A DNA stretch of 64,000 nucleotides from Candidatus Eisenbacteria bacterium (lineage in GTDB: Bacteria > Eisenbacteria > RBG-16-71-46 > SZUA-252): assembly GCA_005893275.1 (NCBI GenBank), contig VBOW01000014.1, forward strand, positions 62,001 through 126,000. The letters run 5' to 3'. Below, in pieces: positions 56,148 through 64,000 of this stretch. Within the stretch, counting starts at the first letter, position 1. Each line of letters begins with the position of its first letter. The notes under the pieces were generated by a model. It was not told where the DNA came from. It saw nothing but the letters and a program-made list of their open reading frames with translations, and ran no database searches. Position numbers and translations under genes: made by a program.

Positions 56148-56791
56148 AACTCAACCTCCCCGGCGCCCGGCGCCGCGTTCCCTTCCATTCCTTGCGCGGA
56201 CCGGTTGGGCGCGGGCGATCCCGCAACGACGACCTGGGCGTGGCGCAGCACGCGTCCTTTGAAGAGGTATCCCGGAACCAGCACCTCGAGCACCGTGCCG
56301 AGCGGATGGCTTCCGCTCGGCCGTTGCGCCTTCGCGTCGTGAAGCTCGGGATCGAACCGCTCCCCCAACGCCCGGATCTCCTCCACCCCCTCCTTCTCGA
56401 GCGTTTGCCAGAGACGGTCGCGGATCAGGAGGACGCCGGAGCGAAAAGGATCCCCTTCGCGATCTTTGGATGCCTCGAGCGACCGGTCGATGTCATCGAG
56501 GACCGGGAGGATGCCGCGGAGCCACGATTCCCGCGCCGCGAGGACGGCCGTCTCCATGTCCTGCTTGCGGCGACGGTTCATGTTGGTGAGCTCGGCGAGC
56601 GCGCGCATCAGCTCGTCTTCCCGCGCGCGCGCGCGCTCGAGCTCGGCGAAGAGCCGCGCGGGATCCTCCACGAGCGCTGGCCTCGGCCCCTCGGCCGCCG
56701 CGGGCGTCCCTGTCTCGGGGGCCTTCGCGCGCCCCTCCGGCGCGATCTCGACGTCCGGGTGCTCGGGTGTCTGATCCTTTTTCCGATTCAT
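56144..56791 (-). CDS. grpE: Nucleotide exchange factor GrpE
   Basis: 215 residues. Disordered acidic/Pro-rich head, helical dimer (about 45-100), then the conserved wing: [20 protein letters not shown] and [25 protein letters not shown]. Releases ADP from DnaK. ATGA overlap with hrcA and CTGA overlap with dnaJ. Confidence 0.96.
   Translation of the reverse strand: MNRKKDQTPEHPDVEIAPEGRAKAPETGTPAAAEGPRPALVEDPARLFAELERARAREDELMRALAELTNMNRRRKQDMETAVLAARESWLRGILPVLDDIDRSLEASKDREGDPFRSGVLLIRDRLWQTLEKEGVEEIRALGERFDPELHDAKAQRPSGSHPLGTVLEVLVPGYLFKGRVLRHAQVVVAGSPAPNRSAQGMEGNAAPGAGEVEF
56155..56161 (-). promoter_or_regulatory. Strong Shine-Dalgarno site deciding the dnaJ CTG start
   Basis: GGGGAGG ends seven bases before CTG 56147, inside the end of grpE. 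No ATG, GTG or TTG is available between it and the conserved J-domain sequence. Confidence 0.75.
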
Positions 56792-57816
56792 GCGAAATCC
56801 GCGAGCCGGTCCCCCACGTAGGATACGAGCGAAAGGAGTCTAGGATACGGCATGCGGACCGGCCCCAGCACGCCCAACGATCCGTGGAGCCGGCTCGACG
56901 CGATCCCGGTGCCGACGAGCGAGCAGGCCCGCATCGGCCCCTCCCCCAGCTCGCGGCCGATCGTCACCCGGGCGCCTCCGGTACCCGTGAAGGCGCCCAG
57001 GGCGCGCGTCAAAGGCTCCGGCTCGGCGAGCAGCGCCACGAGGCCGCGGAGGCGATCTGCGGACTGAAACTCCGGCTGCGAGGCGATGTTCTCGGCGCCC
57101 CCGATGCGGACCTCGGGGCGTCTCAGCGTCTCGAGCAACTTGCACGTTCGGCGGAGCGCGTCGACGATCAGCGGCGCCGCGGGCGCGGGTGCTTCCTCGC
57201 GCGCGGCGCGGGCCACCGCCGCGCATGCGGCGGGGTCCCGAATGGGCAAACGCTCGGCGATCCATCGCACCGCGAGCCGGAGGGTCGCCGCGTCGCCCCC
57301 CCCGGACGGCCGCCAGGTCGTGGAGGAAACGCGCTCGCCGCGCTCCCCGAGCGCGAGAAGGATCACCCCCTCCTCGAGCGCGACCAGATCGAGGCTCTGG
57401 ACGATCGGCAGCTCCACCCACGGCCGCACGGCCACCATCGCGAGCTGTCCCGAGCTCTTCGCCAGGACTCGGGTCGCGAGCCCTTGGAGGTCTTCGGCGG
57501 CCGGAGCGCGGCGATCGAGAGCCTTGTCCAGCGCGCGTTTCGTCGCCGGCGCGATCGGCTCGGGCTCGATCAGCGAATCGACGTAGTAGCGATAGCCGGT
57601 CTCGGTGGGTACGCGGCCGGCCGATGTGTGCGGATGATCCAGGAGGCCTTCTGCCTCGAGGCGTTTCATCGCGTTTCGGATGGTCGCTGGAGAGATGCTC
57701 AAGTGGTACGCCATGCGGACATACTGCGAGCCGACCGGCTCTGCCCTCATGACGTGGCTCTCTACCACGAATTTGAGGATCCGGCGATGCCGCTCGTCCA
57801 GGTCGGGCCTAACCAT
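56788..57816 (-). CDS. hrcA: Heat-shock repressor HrcA
   Basis: 342 residues. N-terminal winged helix has HLSISPATIRNAMKRLEAEGLLDHPHTSAGRVPTETGYRYYVD, nearly invariant in HrcA, followed by the GAF-like and dimer domains. It binds CIRCE elements and is aided by GroEL. The CIRCE copy 13 bases upstream shows self-regulation of the hrcA-grpE-dnaJ operon. Confidence 0.97.
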   Translation of the reverse strand: MVRPDLDERHRRILKFVVESHVMRAEPVGSQYVRMAYHLSISPATIRNAMKRLEAEGLLDHPHTSAGRVPTETGYRYYVDSLIEPEPIAPATKRALDKALDRRAPAAEDLQGLATRVLAKSSGQLAMVAVRPWVELPIVQSLDLVALEEGVILLALGERGERVSSTTWRPSGGGDAATLRLAVRWIAERLPIRDPAACAAVARAAREEAPAPAAPLIVDALRRTCKLLETLRRPEVRIGGAENIASQPEFQSADRLRGLVALLAEPEPLTRALGAFTGTGGARVTIGRELGEGPMRACSLVGTGIASSRLHGSLGVLGPVRMPYPRLLSLVSYVGDRLADFA

Positions 57817-57828
57817 AGGTCGGGTTGG

Positions 57829-57855
57829 TTGGCACTCGCAGACGTCAAGTGCTAA
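57829..57855 (-). promoter_or_regulatory. CIRCE operator
   Basis: Inverted repeat TTGGCACTC-N9-AAGTGCTAA on the plus strand (minus: TTAGCACTT-N9-GAGTGCCAA), against consensus TTAGCACTC-N9-GAGTGCTAA. Two half-site mismatches. It sits between the promoter and the hrcA start, the expected HrcA-binding place. Confidence 0.93.
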
Positions 57856-57865
57856 CCCGGGCCGA

Positions 57866-57895
57866 ACGCTATCAGCCCTGGGGCTTTGGTGTCAA
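57866..57895 (-). promoter_or_regulatory. Promoter of the hrcA-grpE-dnaJ-rsmE operon
   Basis: TTGACA (57890-57895), 18-base spacer, TAGCGT (57866-57871), directly before CIRCE. The -35 box overlaps the hemW stop codon. Confidence 0.6.
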
Positions 57896-59094
57896 GCGGA
57901 AGGGGTATGCGATGACACCGCAGCGCCTTGCGGCGGACCTCCGGGGCCGGGCGGATCGGTCCGCGCGAAGAGCTCGCTCGCGAGGTCGTGCGCGAGGAAG
58001 AGCCCCTGATCGCTCGGCCGGAGGCGCCCGGGGGGCGAGGCTTGGACCGCATGCCCCTCCTCGGCCCAAAGCCTCCACGCCGCGATCTTCGCGTCGGAAA
58101 ATCGCGCGAGATGCCGTGAGACCCTAAGCCCTCGAGCCCTTCGCAGCCCGAGGAAGATCGCCTCCTCCGATGCCTCGGTCTCGGAGAGCACGCGTTGCTC
58201 CACCCGGGGCAGCTCCCCGGATTCCACGCGATCGAAGTAGCGCGGGATCGACTCTTCGTTCCGCCAGCGGGAGCGGCCGTCGAAGGAATGCGCGCCGGGG
58301 CCAAGGCCGAGATAGGGCCGTCTCGTCCAATACCCCTCGTTGTGACGCGAGCGATATCCCGGCAGGGCGAAGTTCGAGACCTCGTAATGCCGGTAGCCCG
58401 CGCCCGTGAGGATCGCGACCAGGTCCTCATAGCGGCGGAACACCTCTTCCTCGCCGGGAACCGTGACCGCGCCGCGCTCCGCCTTGGCGTGAAGCGGGGT
58501 TCCCTCCTCGAGCTGGAGCGGATAGGCTGAGACGTGCGGCACGCCCAGCCCCACGAGCCGCCTGAGGCCCGCGCGGAATCCCTCCGCCGTCTCGCCGGGG
58601 ACGCCGTACATGAGATCGATCGAGACGTTCCGAAACCCCGCCCGCCGGGTGAGCGCCAGCGCGCGGAGGGCGGATTCCGCGGTGTGGATGCGGCCCAGGG
58701 AGCGGAGCGCCGCGGCCTCGAGCGACTGGACGCCGAGGCTCAGGCGGCCTACGCCCCCCTCGAACAGGATCGACAGCTTCTCCGGAGTGAGCCCCTCGGG
58801 GTTCGCCTCGACCGTGAACTCGCGCACGCGGCTCAGATCCCACGCCCCGCGGATCCAGGCGAGAAACCGGCCGAGCGCCGCGGGCGAAAGCGCGGTGGGC
58901 GTGCCCCCGCCCACGTAGATCGTCCGCGGCCGGCTCCACGCCCCGCCATCCGCCGGCTGCGCGCGCTCCCATTCGCGGACGAGCGCCGCGAGAAGCCGTT
59001 CCGGCTCCGCGTGGTGCAGCGGCGCCTTCACGAAATCGCAATAGGGGCAAATGCTGCGGCAGTAAGGCAGATGGATGTAGAGGCCGTATTCCAC
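57892..59094 (-). CDS. hemW: Radical SAM heme chaperone HemW
   Basis: 400 residues. 4Fe-4S ligands C12, C16 and C19 in IHLPYCRSICPYCDF, then TIYVGGGTPTALSP, RLSLGVQSLEAAALRSLGR, SIDLMYGVPGETAEGF and the HemW-type tail FLGLRRARGL. The family binds heme and hands it to respiratory enzymes; it is often misnamed coproporphyrinogen oxidase. GTG 59094 is preferred; CTG 59100, overlapping the lepB stop as CTGA, is possible. Confidence 0.93.
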   Translation of the reverse strand: MEYGLYIHLPYCRSICPYCDFVKAPLHHAEPERLLAALVREWERAQPADGGAWSRPRTIYVGGGTPTALSPAALGRFLAWIRGAWDLSRVREFTVEANPEGLTPEKLSILFEGGVGRLSLGVQSLEAAALRSLGRIHTAESALRALALTRRAGFRNVSIDLMYGVPGETAEGFRAGLRRLVGLGVPHVSAYPLQLEEGTPLHAKAERGAVTVPGEEEVFRRYEDLVAILTGAGYRHYEVSNFALPGYRSRHNEGYWTRRPYLGLGPGAHSFDGRSRWRNEESIPRYFDRVESGELPRVEQRVLSETEASEEAIFLGLRRARGLRVSRHLARFSDAKIAAWRLWAEEGHAVQASPPGRLRPSDQGLFLAHDLASELFARTDPPGPGGPPQGAAVSSHTPSA

Positions 59095-59096
59095 GG

Positions 59097-59771
59097 TCAG
59101 CGCACCGGGTGGAAGAGGCGGTTGAACCGAGGCATGCTCCTCTCGGCGTCCCACGACCAGTAGAGGATCATCGCCTTCCCCTTGATCAGATTCAGCGGGA
59201 GCGGGCCCCAGAAGCGGCTGTCGTGACTGTTGTCGCGGTTGTCCCCCATCATGAAGATGTGCCCCTTCGGCACGACGAAGGGGCCGAAGTTGTCCCGTCC
59301 GCTGATCTCTCGAGGCAGAATCCGCTCGTCGGAGTGGATGACGTAGGGCTCCCTCTGGGGGGTGCCGTCGACGTAGAGCACCTTGTCCTTGATCTCGATC
59401 GTCTGGCCCTCCACCGCCACGCATCGTTTGATGAAGTCCCGGCTGGGGTCGTCGGGGTAGCGGAACACGATGACGTCCCCTCGGTGCGGCTGCCGGATCG
59501 CCGGGAAGCGGTAATAGACGATTCGATGGCCCGCGAGGCCGATGTCGATCTCGGAGCCGTAGACGAGCTTGTTCACGAAGAGAAAGTCTCCGACCAGAAG
59601 CGTGTTCTCCATCGAGCCGGTCGGGATGCGGAACGCCTGGACGACGAGCCCGCGGATCACCACCGTGAGCAGAACGGCGAGGACGATCGCTTCGACGTAT
59701 TCCCGCAGCGTGGACTTGGTTCGAGCGGCACGCCTCGACTTCGCTTTGGTCGCCACCCTCGCGCTCTCCAT
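59097..59771 (-). CDS. lepB: Signal peptidase I
   Basis: 224 residues, one N-terminal membrane helix (about 29-46). Catalytic Ser53 in FRIPTGSMENTLL and Lys115 in RDFIKRCVAVEG; FMMGDNRDNSHDSRFWG is the conserved last box. Cleaves Sec signal peptides, including those of the barrel proteins here. ATG 59771 was chosen over GTG 59786 because GGGAGGTGA lies just upstream. Confidence 0.96.
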   Translation of the reverse strand: MESARVATKAKSRRAARTKSTLREYVEAIVLAVLLTVVIRGLVVQAFRIPTGSMENTLLVGDFLFVNKLVYGSEIDIGLAGHRIVYYRFPAIRQPHRGDVIVFRYPDDPSRDFIKRCVAVEGQTIEIKDKVLYVDGTPQREPYVIHSDERILPREISGRDNFGPFVVPKGHIFMMGDNRDNSHDSRFWGPLPLNLIKGKAMILYWSWDAERSMPRFNRLFHPVR

Positions 59772-59795
59772 TCGATCACCTCCCACGGGAAGCCC

Positions 59796-61598
59796 CTATC
59801 GTTCCACGCGCAGGACCGCGAGAAACGCCTCTTGCGGAATCCGGACGGTACCCACTTGCTTCATACGTTTCTTGCCCTCGCGCTGTTTCTCGAGAAGCTT
59901 TCGTTTCCGCGTGATGTCGCCACCGTAGCACTTCGCGAGGACGTTCTTCCGCATCGCGGGGATGGTCTCCCGCGCGATGACATGGTTTCCGATCGCGGCT
60001 TGAACCGCGATCGGAAACATCTGCCGGGGAATCAGCTCCTTGAGCTTCGCCGAAACGTCGCGACCCCATTCATACGCCTTCTCGCGGTGCACGATGACCG
60101 AGAGCGCGTCCACCGGCTCGCCGTTCAGGAGCAGATCCATCCGCACAAGATCCGCCGGCTTCATCCCCGAGAACTCGTAGTCCAGGGACGCATAGCCCCT
60201 GCTGATCGATTTGAGCCTGTCGTAGAAGTCGAGGACGATCTCGGCGAGCGGAAGCTCGTAGGTGATGTGGGCGCGGGCTTCGTCCGGAAACTCCATCCCG
60301 ACGAAGATGCCCCGACGGTCCTGCGCGAGCTTCATGATGTTCCCCACATAGTCCGCCGGCACCACGATCTGGGCCCTCACGTAGGGCTCCTCGATCTGCT
60401 CGATCTGGTTCGCCGGCGGAAGGAGAGCGGGGTTTTCGACGAGCAGGACCTCGCCGTCCGTCTTCGTCACGCGGTACTCGACGCTCGGGACGGTCGCGAT
60501 CAGGTTGACGCCGTACTCGCGGGTGAGTCGCTCCTGGATGATCTCCATGTGGAGCAATCCGAGAAACCCGCAGCGGAAGCCGAACCCGAGGGCGAGCGAC
60601 GTCTCGGGCTCGAACGTGAGCGAGGCGTCGTTCAGCTGAAGCTTCGCGAGCGATTCCTTGAGCGACTCGTAGCTCTCGGCGTCGATCGGGTACAGCCCCG
60701 AAAACACCATCGGCTTCACCGGCCGGTATCCCGGCAGCGCTTCCGCGCCCGGGTCCGACGCGTTCGTGATCGTGTCGCCAACCTTCGCGTCCGCGACCAC
60801 CTTCACGTTCGCGATCACGTATCCCACGTCCCCGGCCCAAAGCTCCTCCCGCGGCTCCAGCCCCAGGCGCAGCACCCCAACCTCGAGCACTTCGTGGGTC
60901 TTCCCCGTGGAATGGAACCGGATCGAATCTCCGGCGCGAATGACGCCGCGCACGAGCCGCACGTACACGATCACGCCGCGGAACTGATCGAATACGGAAT
61001 CGAAGATCAGGGCCTGGAGCGGATCCCCGCTCCGATCCTCCGGAGCCGGGATCCGCTCGATGACCGCTTCCAGAAGCGCCTCGATGTTGCGTCCCTCCTT
61101 CGCCGAGACGCGGATCACGTCCTCGGGCTCCACGTGAAGCAGGTGGGCCATCTCGAGCGCGGCGTCGTCCGGGTGGGCCGCGGGCAAGTCGATCTTGTTC
61201 ACGACGGGCACGATGCTGAGCTTCTGATCCAGAGCGAGGAAGAGATTCGAGAGGGTCTGCGCCTCGATGCCCTGGGAAGCGTCCACGACCAGGATCGCGC
61301 CCTCGCATGCCGCGAGGCTCCGCGAGACCTCATACGTGAAATCGACGTGTCCGGGGGTATCGATCAGGTTCAGCTGGTACGTCCTCCCATCCCGCGCTCG
61401 GTACTCCATGGCGATCGCGTGGGACTTGATCGTGATCCCCTTCTCCCGCTCCAAGTCCATGTTGTCGAGAACCTGATCCTTCATCTTGCCTCGAGGAATC
61501 GTGTTCGTGATCTCGAGCAGCCGGTCGGCCAGCGTCGATTTCCCGTGGTCGATGTGCGCGATGATGCAGAAGTTCCGGACGAGGGAGCGCGGAATCAC
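59796..61598 (-). CDS. lepA: Elongation factor 4 (LepA) GTPase
   Basis: 600 residues, the usual size. G1 [16 protein letters not shown], switch [15 protein letters not shown]3 [12 protein letters not shown]4 VVNKIDLP, then domains II, III and V-like, and the LepA-specific C-terminal domain ([29 protein letters not shown]). Back-translocase or initiation-related factor. GTG 61598 fits the family N-terminus; no ribosome site precedes it. Confidence 0.97.
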   Translation of the reverse strand: MIPRSLVRNFCIIAHIDHGKSTLADRLLEITNTIPRGKMKDQVLDNMDLEREKGITIKSHAIAMEYRARDGRTYQLNLIDTPGHVDFTYEVSRSLAACEGAILVVDASQGIEAQTLSNLFLALDQKLSIVPVVNKIDLPAAHPDDAALEMAHLLHVEPEDVIRVSAKEGRNIEALLEAVIERIPAPEDRSGDPLQALIFDSVFDQFRGVIVYVRLVRGVIRAGDSIRFHSTGKTHEVLEVGVLRLGLEPREELWAGDVGYVIANVKVVADAKVGDTITNASDPGAEALPGYRPVKPMVFSGLYPIDAESYESLKESLAKLQLNDASLTFEPETSLALGFGFRCGFLGLLHMEIIQERLTREYGVNLIATVPSVEYRVTKTDGEVLLVENPALLPPANQIEQIEEPYVRAQIVVPADYVGNIMKLAQDRRGIFVGMEFPDEARAHITYELPLAEIVLDFYDRLKSISRGYASLDYEFSGMKPADLVRMDLLLNGEPVDALSVIVHREKAYEWGRDVSAKLKELIPRQMFPIAVQAAIGNHVIARETIPAMRKNVLAKCYGGDITRKRKLLEKQREGKKRMKQVGTVRIPQEAFLAVLRVER

Positions 61599-61608
61599 AG
61601 GAGGGGGA

Positions 61609-62217
61609 TCAGAACCGGGTCCGGACGGCGAGCGTGATGCGGGGTCTCTCCCCTGGGTCCCGGACCGCTTCGGAAGGGCCGAAATCCGCCTCGAAGGTGG
61701 CGAGGTGGGCGTCGACGAACGCGTCGACCGTGGACAGGAGATGCGCGGCGACGCCCCACCAGATCCAATTGATTTTCCGGTTCCGGTGCGCTTCCCGGTC
61801 CTGGTCGGCGGACAGGTAGGCGGGATCCAGGCTGTAGTCCACTCCGGCCTCAGCATCGGCCGCGGCAATGGCGTCCAGGTGATCCACCGCGTCGTTCTCC
61901 TTCTTGAATTCGTTCCACGCCTGGTATGCCAAGAGCCCCTCGCCGGCGACCACCCCCACCGCCTTCAAGTACTTATGATTGTACAGTTGCCCCCAGCCCG
62001 GCACGGCGGCCGACCGGAGCATGACGAGGAACGGACGCGATCGATGGCGGAGCGAATCCGCGCGGCCCGGCGCCGGCCCGGTGCTCTGTGGAGCGGCCGC
62101 GAGGGCCGTGGCCGCGCCGCCGGCGACCAGGAACGCCGCGAGCACGAGCGCCGCGCTACTCCTTGGTGAAGGCGTGAGCGATCGCAAGGAAGAGAAGAAG
62201 CAGCCCGCCGAATCCAT
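61609..62217 (-). CDS. DUF5683-like envelope protein
   Basis: 202 residues from ATG 62217, with a signal-like hydrophobic run ([20 protein letters not shown]). The domain hallmark is [21 protein letters not shown], then a membrane segment [27 protein letters not shown]5683 proteins occur widely in FCB bacteria with no known function. TTG 62187 would give a shorter, cleaner signal peptide. It overlaps the 91-residue membrane protein gene. Confidence 0.75.
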   Translation of the reverse strand: MDSAGCFFSSLRSLTPSPRSSAALVLAAFLVAGGAATALAAAPQSTGPAPGRADSLRHRSRPFLVMLRSAAVPGWGQLYNHKYLKAVGVVAGEGLLAYQAWNEFKKENDAVDHLDAIAAADAEAGVDYSLDPAYLSADQDREAHRNRKINWIWWGVAAHLLSTVDAFVDAHLATFEADFGPSEAVRDPGERPRITLAVRTRF

Positions 62218-62431
62218 AGACCCCGATCACGACGCCGTGGGTGAAATCGTGTCCCAAGGAGGAGTGCCCCAGCAGATATTGGAGCCCTTCGGCCAGCGTG
62301 ACGATCAGAACGATCAGGATCACGAACGACCACTTCCGGGCCAACGCGACGATGACGACCGCAACCAGGAACCCGAGCACGCGTGGATCGCCCCAGTTGA
62401 ATGAGAGGAGCGAATGGAGGAAATCTTTCAT
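62156..62431 (-). CDS. Small membrane protein, unknown
   Basis: 91 residues. Three hydrophobic segments (about 17-31, 34-53 and 65-87) with one internal histidine/glycine loop (LGHSSLGHDFTHG). No family recognised. Begins 22 bases after the tRNA-Sec 3' end on the same strand, so it is probably cotranscribed with selD and selC. Confidence 0.7.
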   Translation of the reverse strand: MKDFLHSLLSFNWGDPRVLGFLVAVVIVALARKWSFVILIVLIVTLAEGLQYLLGHSSLGHDFTHGVVIGVYGFGGLLLLFLAIAHAFTKE

Positions 62432-62453
62432 CGTCTCTCACCTCGAATCGTGT

Positions 62454-62551
62454 TGGCGGGAACGTGTGGGAATCGAACCCACCTCGGACGTTATGAGCGC
62501 CCGACAAAAGGATTTGAAGTCCTCGGAGTCCACCAGAACCCATCCGTCCCC
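62454..62551 (-). tRNA. selC: tRNA-Sec (selenocysteine, anticodon TCA)
   Basis: 98 nt with encoded CCA. Anticodon arm GAGGA-CTTCAAA-TCCTT (anticodon TCA). D arm with 6 pairs GGGTTC/GGACTC and a 4-base TGGT loop, as only in tRNA-Sec. Long variable arm of 7 pairs TCGGGCG/CGTCCGA. Acceptor GGGGACG/CGTTCCC with one G-U, plus an eighth G-A position, T loop TTCGATT, discriminator G. Lies ten bases after the selD stop. Confidence 0.96.
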
Positions 62552-62561
62552 GAGCAGCGTG

Positions 62562-63617
62562 TCACGCCGCCACCTCGAGCCACCGCGTTCGACGGGGAAG
62601 AACTTCCCCTACCACCGTGGCGGACACCCTCCCCCGCGTGAGCCTCCGCATGAGCGCGGTCGCGCGTGAAGGACGGACCGCGATCAGGAGACCTCCCGAG
62701 GTCTGTGGATCGACGAGCACCTTTCGGAGCGGTTCGGGCACGCCGGCGTCGAAGGTCACGTCGGGCGTTGTATACGCCGCGTTGGTCATCAGTCCTCCGG
62801 GGGCCACACCCCGGGCAGCGAATTCCAGCACCCCCGGCAGCACCGGAACCGCCGCGCTCCAGATCCGGATCGTCTTCCGGCTGGCTCGCGCCACGTTCAG
62901 CGCGTGGCCCAAGAGACCGAAGCCGGTCACGTCGGTCGCCGCGCTCACCCCCACGGCCTGCATGGCTTCGCCGGCGGCGCGGTTCAGCGTCGCCATCTGG
63001 GTGGTCATGAGCCGGATCGTCGCTTCCGTGAGAAGCCGCTGCTTGAGCGCGGTCGCCAGGATGCCGACGCCCAGGGGCTTGGTCAGAACGAGCATATCTC
63101 CGCTCGCCGCCCCCGCATTCGAGATGATTCGCTTCGGGTGGACCTCCCCGGTGACCGCGAAGCCGAACTTCATCTCCTTGTCGCGCACGGAATGTCCTCC
63201 CATGAGCGCGACGCGTGCCTGCTTCAACAGTTCCGCGCCGCCGCGAAGGATCTCGCCGAGAACCTTCATGTCCCCCGATTCCGGATAACAGACGATCGAG
63301 AGGGCCGTCATCGGCGTCCCGCCCATCGCGTAGACGTCGCTCAGCGCGTTCGCCGCGGCGATCCGCCCGAAGTCGAATGGATCGTTGACCATGGGCGTGA
63401 AGAAATCCACCGTCTGCACGAGCGCGCGGGTCGCGGAGATTCGGAACACCCCGGCGTCGTCCCAGGTCTCCGGGCCGACCAGCACGCCCTTCGATCTCGG
63501 AGCGGCGGGGAGGGCGGAGAGCACGTCCCTCAAATCGAGCGGGCTCAACTTGGCGGCGCAGCCGGCGCAGGAGACCTGCTCGGTCAATCGGACGGCTTCG
63601 TTTCGTGCCTGATTCAC
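62562..63617 (-). CDS. selD: Selenide, water dikinase
   Basis: 351 residues. Makes selenophosphate from selenide and ATP. The catalytic loop SCAGCAAKL carries Cys (C17, C20) rather than selenocysteine. DDAGVF, TVDFFTPMVNDPFDFGRIAAANALSDVYAMGG, ATDVTGFGLLGHA and VDPQTSGGLL are family signatures. Next to tRNA-Sec; selA and selB are outside the window. ATGA overlap with ridA. Confidence 0.96.
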   Translation of the reverse strand: MNQARNEAVRLTEQVSCAGCAAKLSPLDLRDVLSALPAAPRSKGVLVGPETWDDAGVFRISATRALVQTVDFFTPMVNDPFDFGRIAAANALSDVYAMGGTPMTALSIVCYPESGDMKVLGEILRGGAELLKQARVALMGGHSVRDKEMKFGFAVTGEVHPKRIISNAGAASGDMLVLTKPLGVGILATALKQRLLTEATIRLMTTQMATLNRAAGEAMQAVGVSAATDVTGFGLLGHALNVARASRKTIRIWSAAVPVLPGVLEFAARGVAPGGLMTNAAYTTPDVTFDAGVPEPLRKVLVDPQTSGGLLIAVRPSRATALMRRLTRGRVSATVVGEVLPRRTRWLEVAA

Positions 63618-64000
63618 GGGAGGAACGCCCAGGCCTCGATTTCGACCCTCGCGTCGCGGGGCAGCGAGCGGACCGCGACCGTGCTGCGCGCGGGCTTGGG
63701 CTCCGGGAAAAAGCGGCCGTACACCTCGTTCATGGCGGCGAAGTCGCCCATGTCGGCCAGGAACACCGTGGTCTTGACGACATCGCCCAGCCCCGCATGG
63801 GCGGCGTTCAGGACCGCGTCGAGATTCTGGAGAGCGCGCTCGGTTTCCGCCCCCACCCCCCCGGGTACGAGCTTCCCCGTCGCCGGATCGAGGCCCACCT
63901 GGCCGGAGGAAACGATCCAGCGACCCGAGAGCGACCCCGTCCGCCCCTGCGCGTAGGGGCCGATCGCCGCCGGCGCGTGCGGCGTCTGGATGGCCGTCAG
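63614..64000 (-). CDS. ridA: RidA-family enamine/imine deaminase (5' end at or beyond window edge)
   Basis: About 128 residues visible. HAPAAIGPYAQG, SSGQVGLDPATGKLVPGGV, QNLDAVLNAAHAGLGDVVKTTVFLADM and ARSTVAVRSLPRDARVEIEAWA cover almost the whole fold, including the Arg that binds the substrate carboxylate. Detoxifies reactive imines such as 2-aminoacrylate. The start codon is at or just past position 64000. Confidence 0.93.
   Translation of the reverse strand: MTAIQTPHAPAAIGPYAQGRTGSLSGRWIVSSGQVGLDPATGKLVPGGVGAETERALQNLDAVLNAAHAGLGDVVKTTVFLADMGDFAAMNEVYGRFFPEPKPARSTVAVRSLPRDARVEIEAWAFLP

Noticed and set aside
57892-59094. Oxygen-independent coproporphyrinogen III oxidase (HemN)
   Set aside because: The short N-terminus and the CxxxCxxC loop followed by DF match HemW; HemN-specific extra N-terminal residues are absent.
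62481-62501. CTCATAA loop seen as a second tRNA anticodon
   Set aside because: It is the loop of the long variable arm of tRNA-Sec.

Overview
The window looks like a piece of chromosome from a high-GC, diderm (two-membrane) bacterium. Several secreted lipoproteins, a LolA-like protein and large outer-membrane barrel proteins show the two membranes. The content is almost entirely housekeeping: no phage, insertion sequence, CRISPR array or integrase was seen. Fusions of a zinc-peptidase domain, a PD40 propeller and a barrel, together with lipoproteins containing NPLDP, suggest an uncultured FCB-type lineage such as Candidatus Eisenbacteria or a relative. That placement is inference from gene style, not a measurement. 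Most genes are packed, often with 4-base ATGA, GTGA, TTGA or CTGA stop/start overlaps. No stretch longer than about 300 bases lacks a gene or RNA. The longest plain spacer, 15877-16105, shows nothing recognisable.

Left part (1-24163, mostly minus strand). argS (cut by the window edge), rsfS, a polyprenyl diphosphate synthase and cca form one minus-strand run. A YfiM-like protein is divergent from it. A polytopic membrane/TPR protein (with an apparent frameshift), a sensor histidine kinase, a LolA-like protein and a lipoprotein follow. PgeF/YfiH is on the plus strand and overlaps a PAP2 phosphatase tail to tail. Next are two large paralogues (10972-14067 and 18248-21052). Each has a signal peptide, an HExxH zinc-peptidase domain, a PD40 propeller and an Omp85-like barrel. 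Between them lie AlaX, a coiled-coil protein, an NHL-like lipoprotein and a PEGA protein. An amidohydrolase, CutA and a glycosyltransferase complete this part.

Middle part (24183-42393). A plus-strand operon encodes three tandem M42 aminopeptidase paralogues, the third lacking the catalytic Glu pair, and a class I aminotransferase. A compact minus-strand complex I operon holds only nuoA, C, E, H, J, K, L, M and N; nuoB, D, F, G and I are absent without any gap. Then come an MBL-fold hydrolase whose start codon lies inside the 3' strand of the RNase P RNA P1 helix, rnpB itself and rnhA. Facing them are an unknown gene, aroC, a nitronate-monooxygenase-like gene, a second unknown gene and, convergent, an inositol monophosphatase.

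Right part (42390-64000, all minus). A YciI-like protein, a heterodimeric ABC exporter pair and a zinc-ribbon coiled-coil protein come first. A tRNA-Ile2/tRNA-Val unit follows with its own promoter and terminator. Next is a macromolecular-synthesis operon rpsU-mutS2-dnaG-rpoD behind a near-consensus promoter. The heat-shock operon hrcA-grpE-dnaJ-rsmE sits behind a CIRCE operator. Last is a run ridA-selD-selC(tRNA-Sec)-small membrane protein-DUF5683-like-lepA-lepB-hemW. selD plus tRNA-Sec shows that the organism very probably makes selenocysteine.

Start sites deserve care. dnaJ appears to start with CTG behind a strong Shine-Dalgarno site. Three other genes have coding-looking N-termini with no ATG, GTG or TTG in frame, and one gene has a mid-gene frame break. 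All of these could reflect CTG starts or single missing bases.
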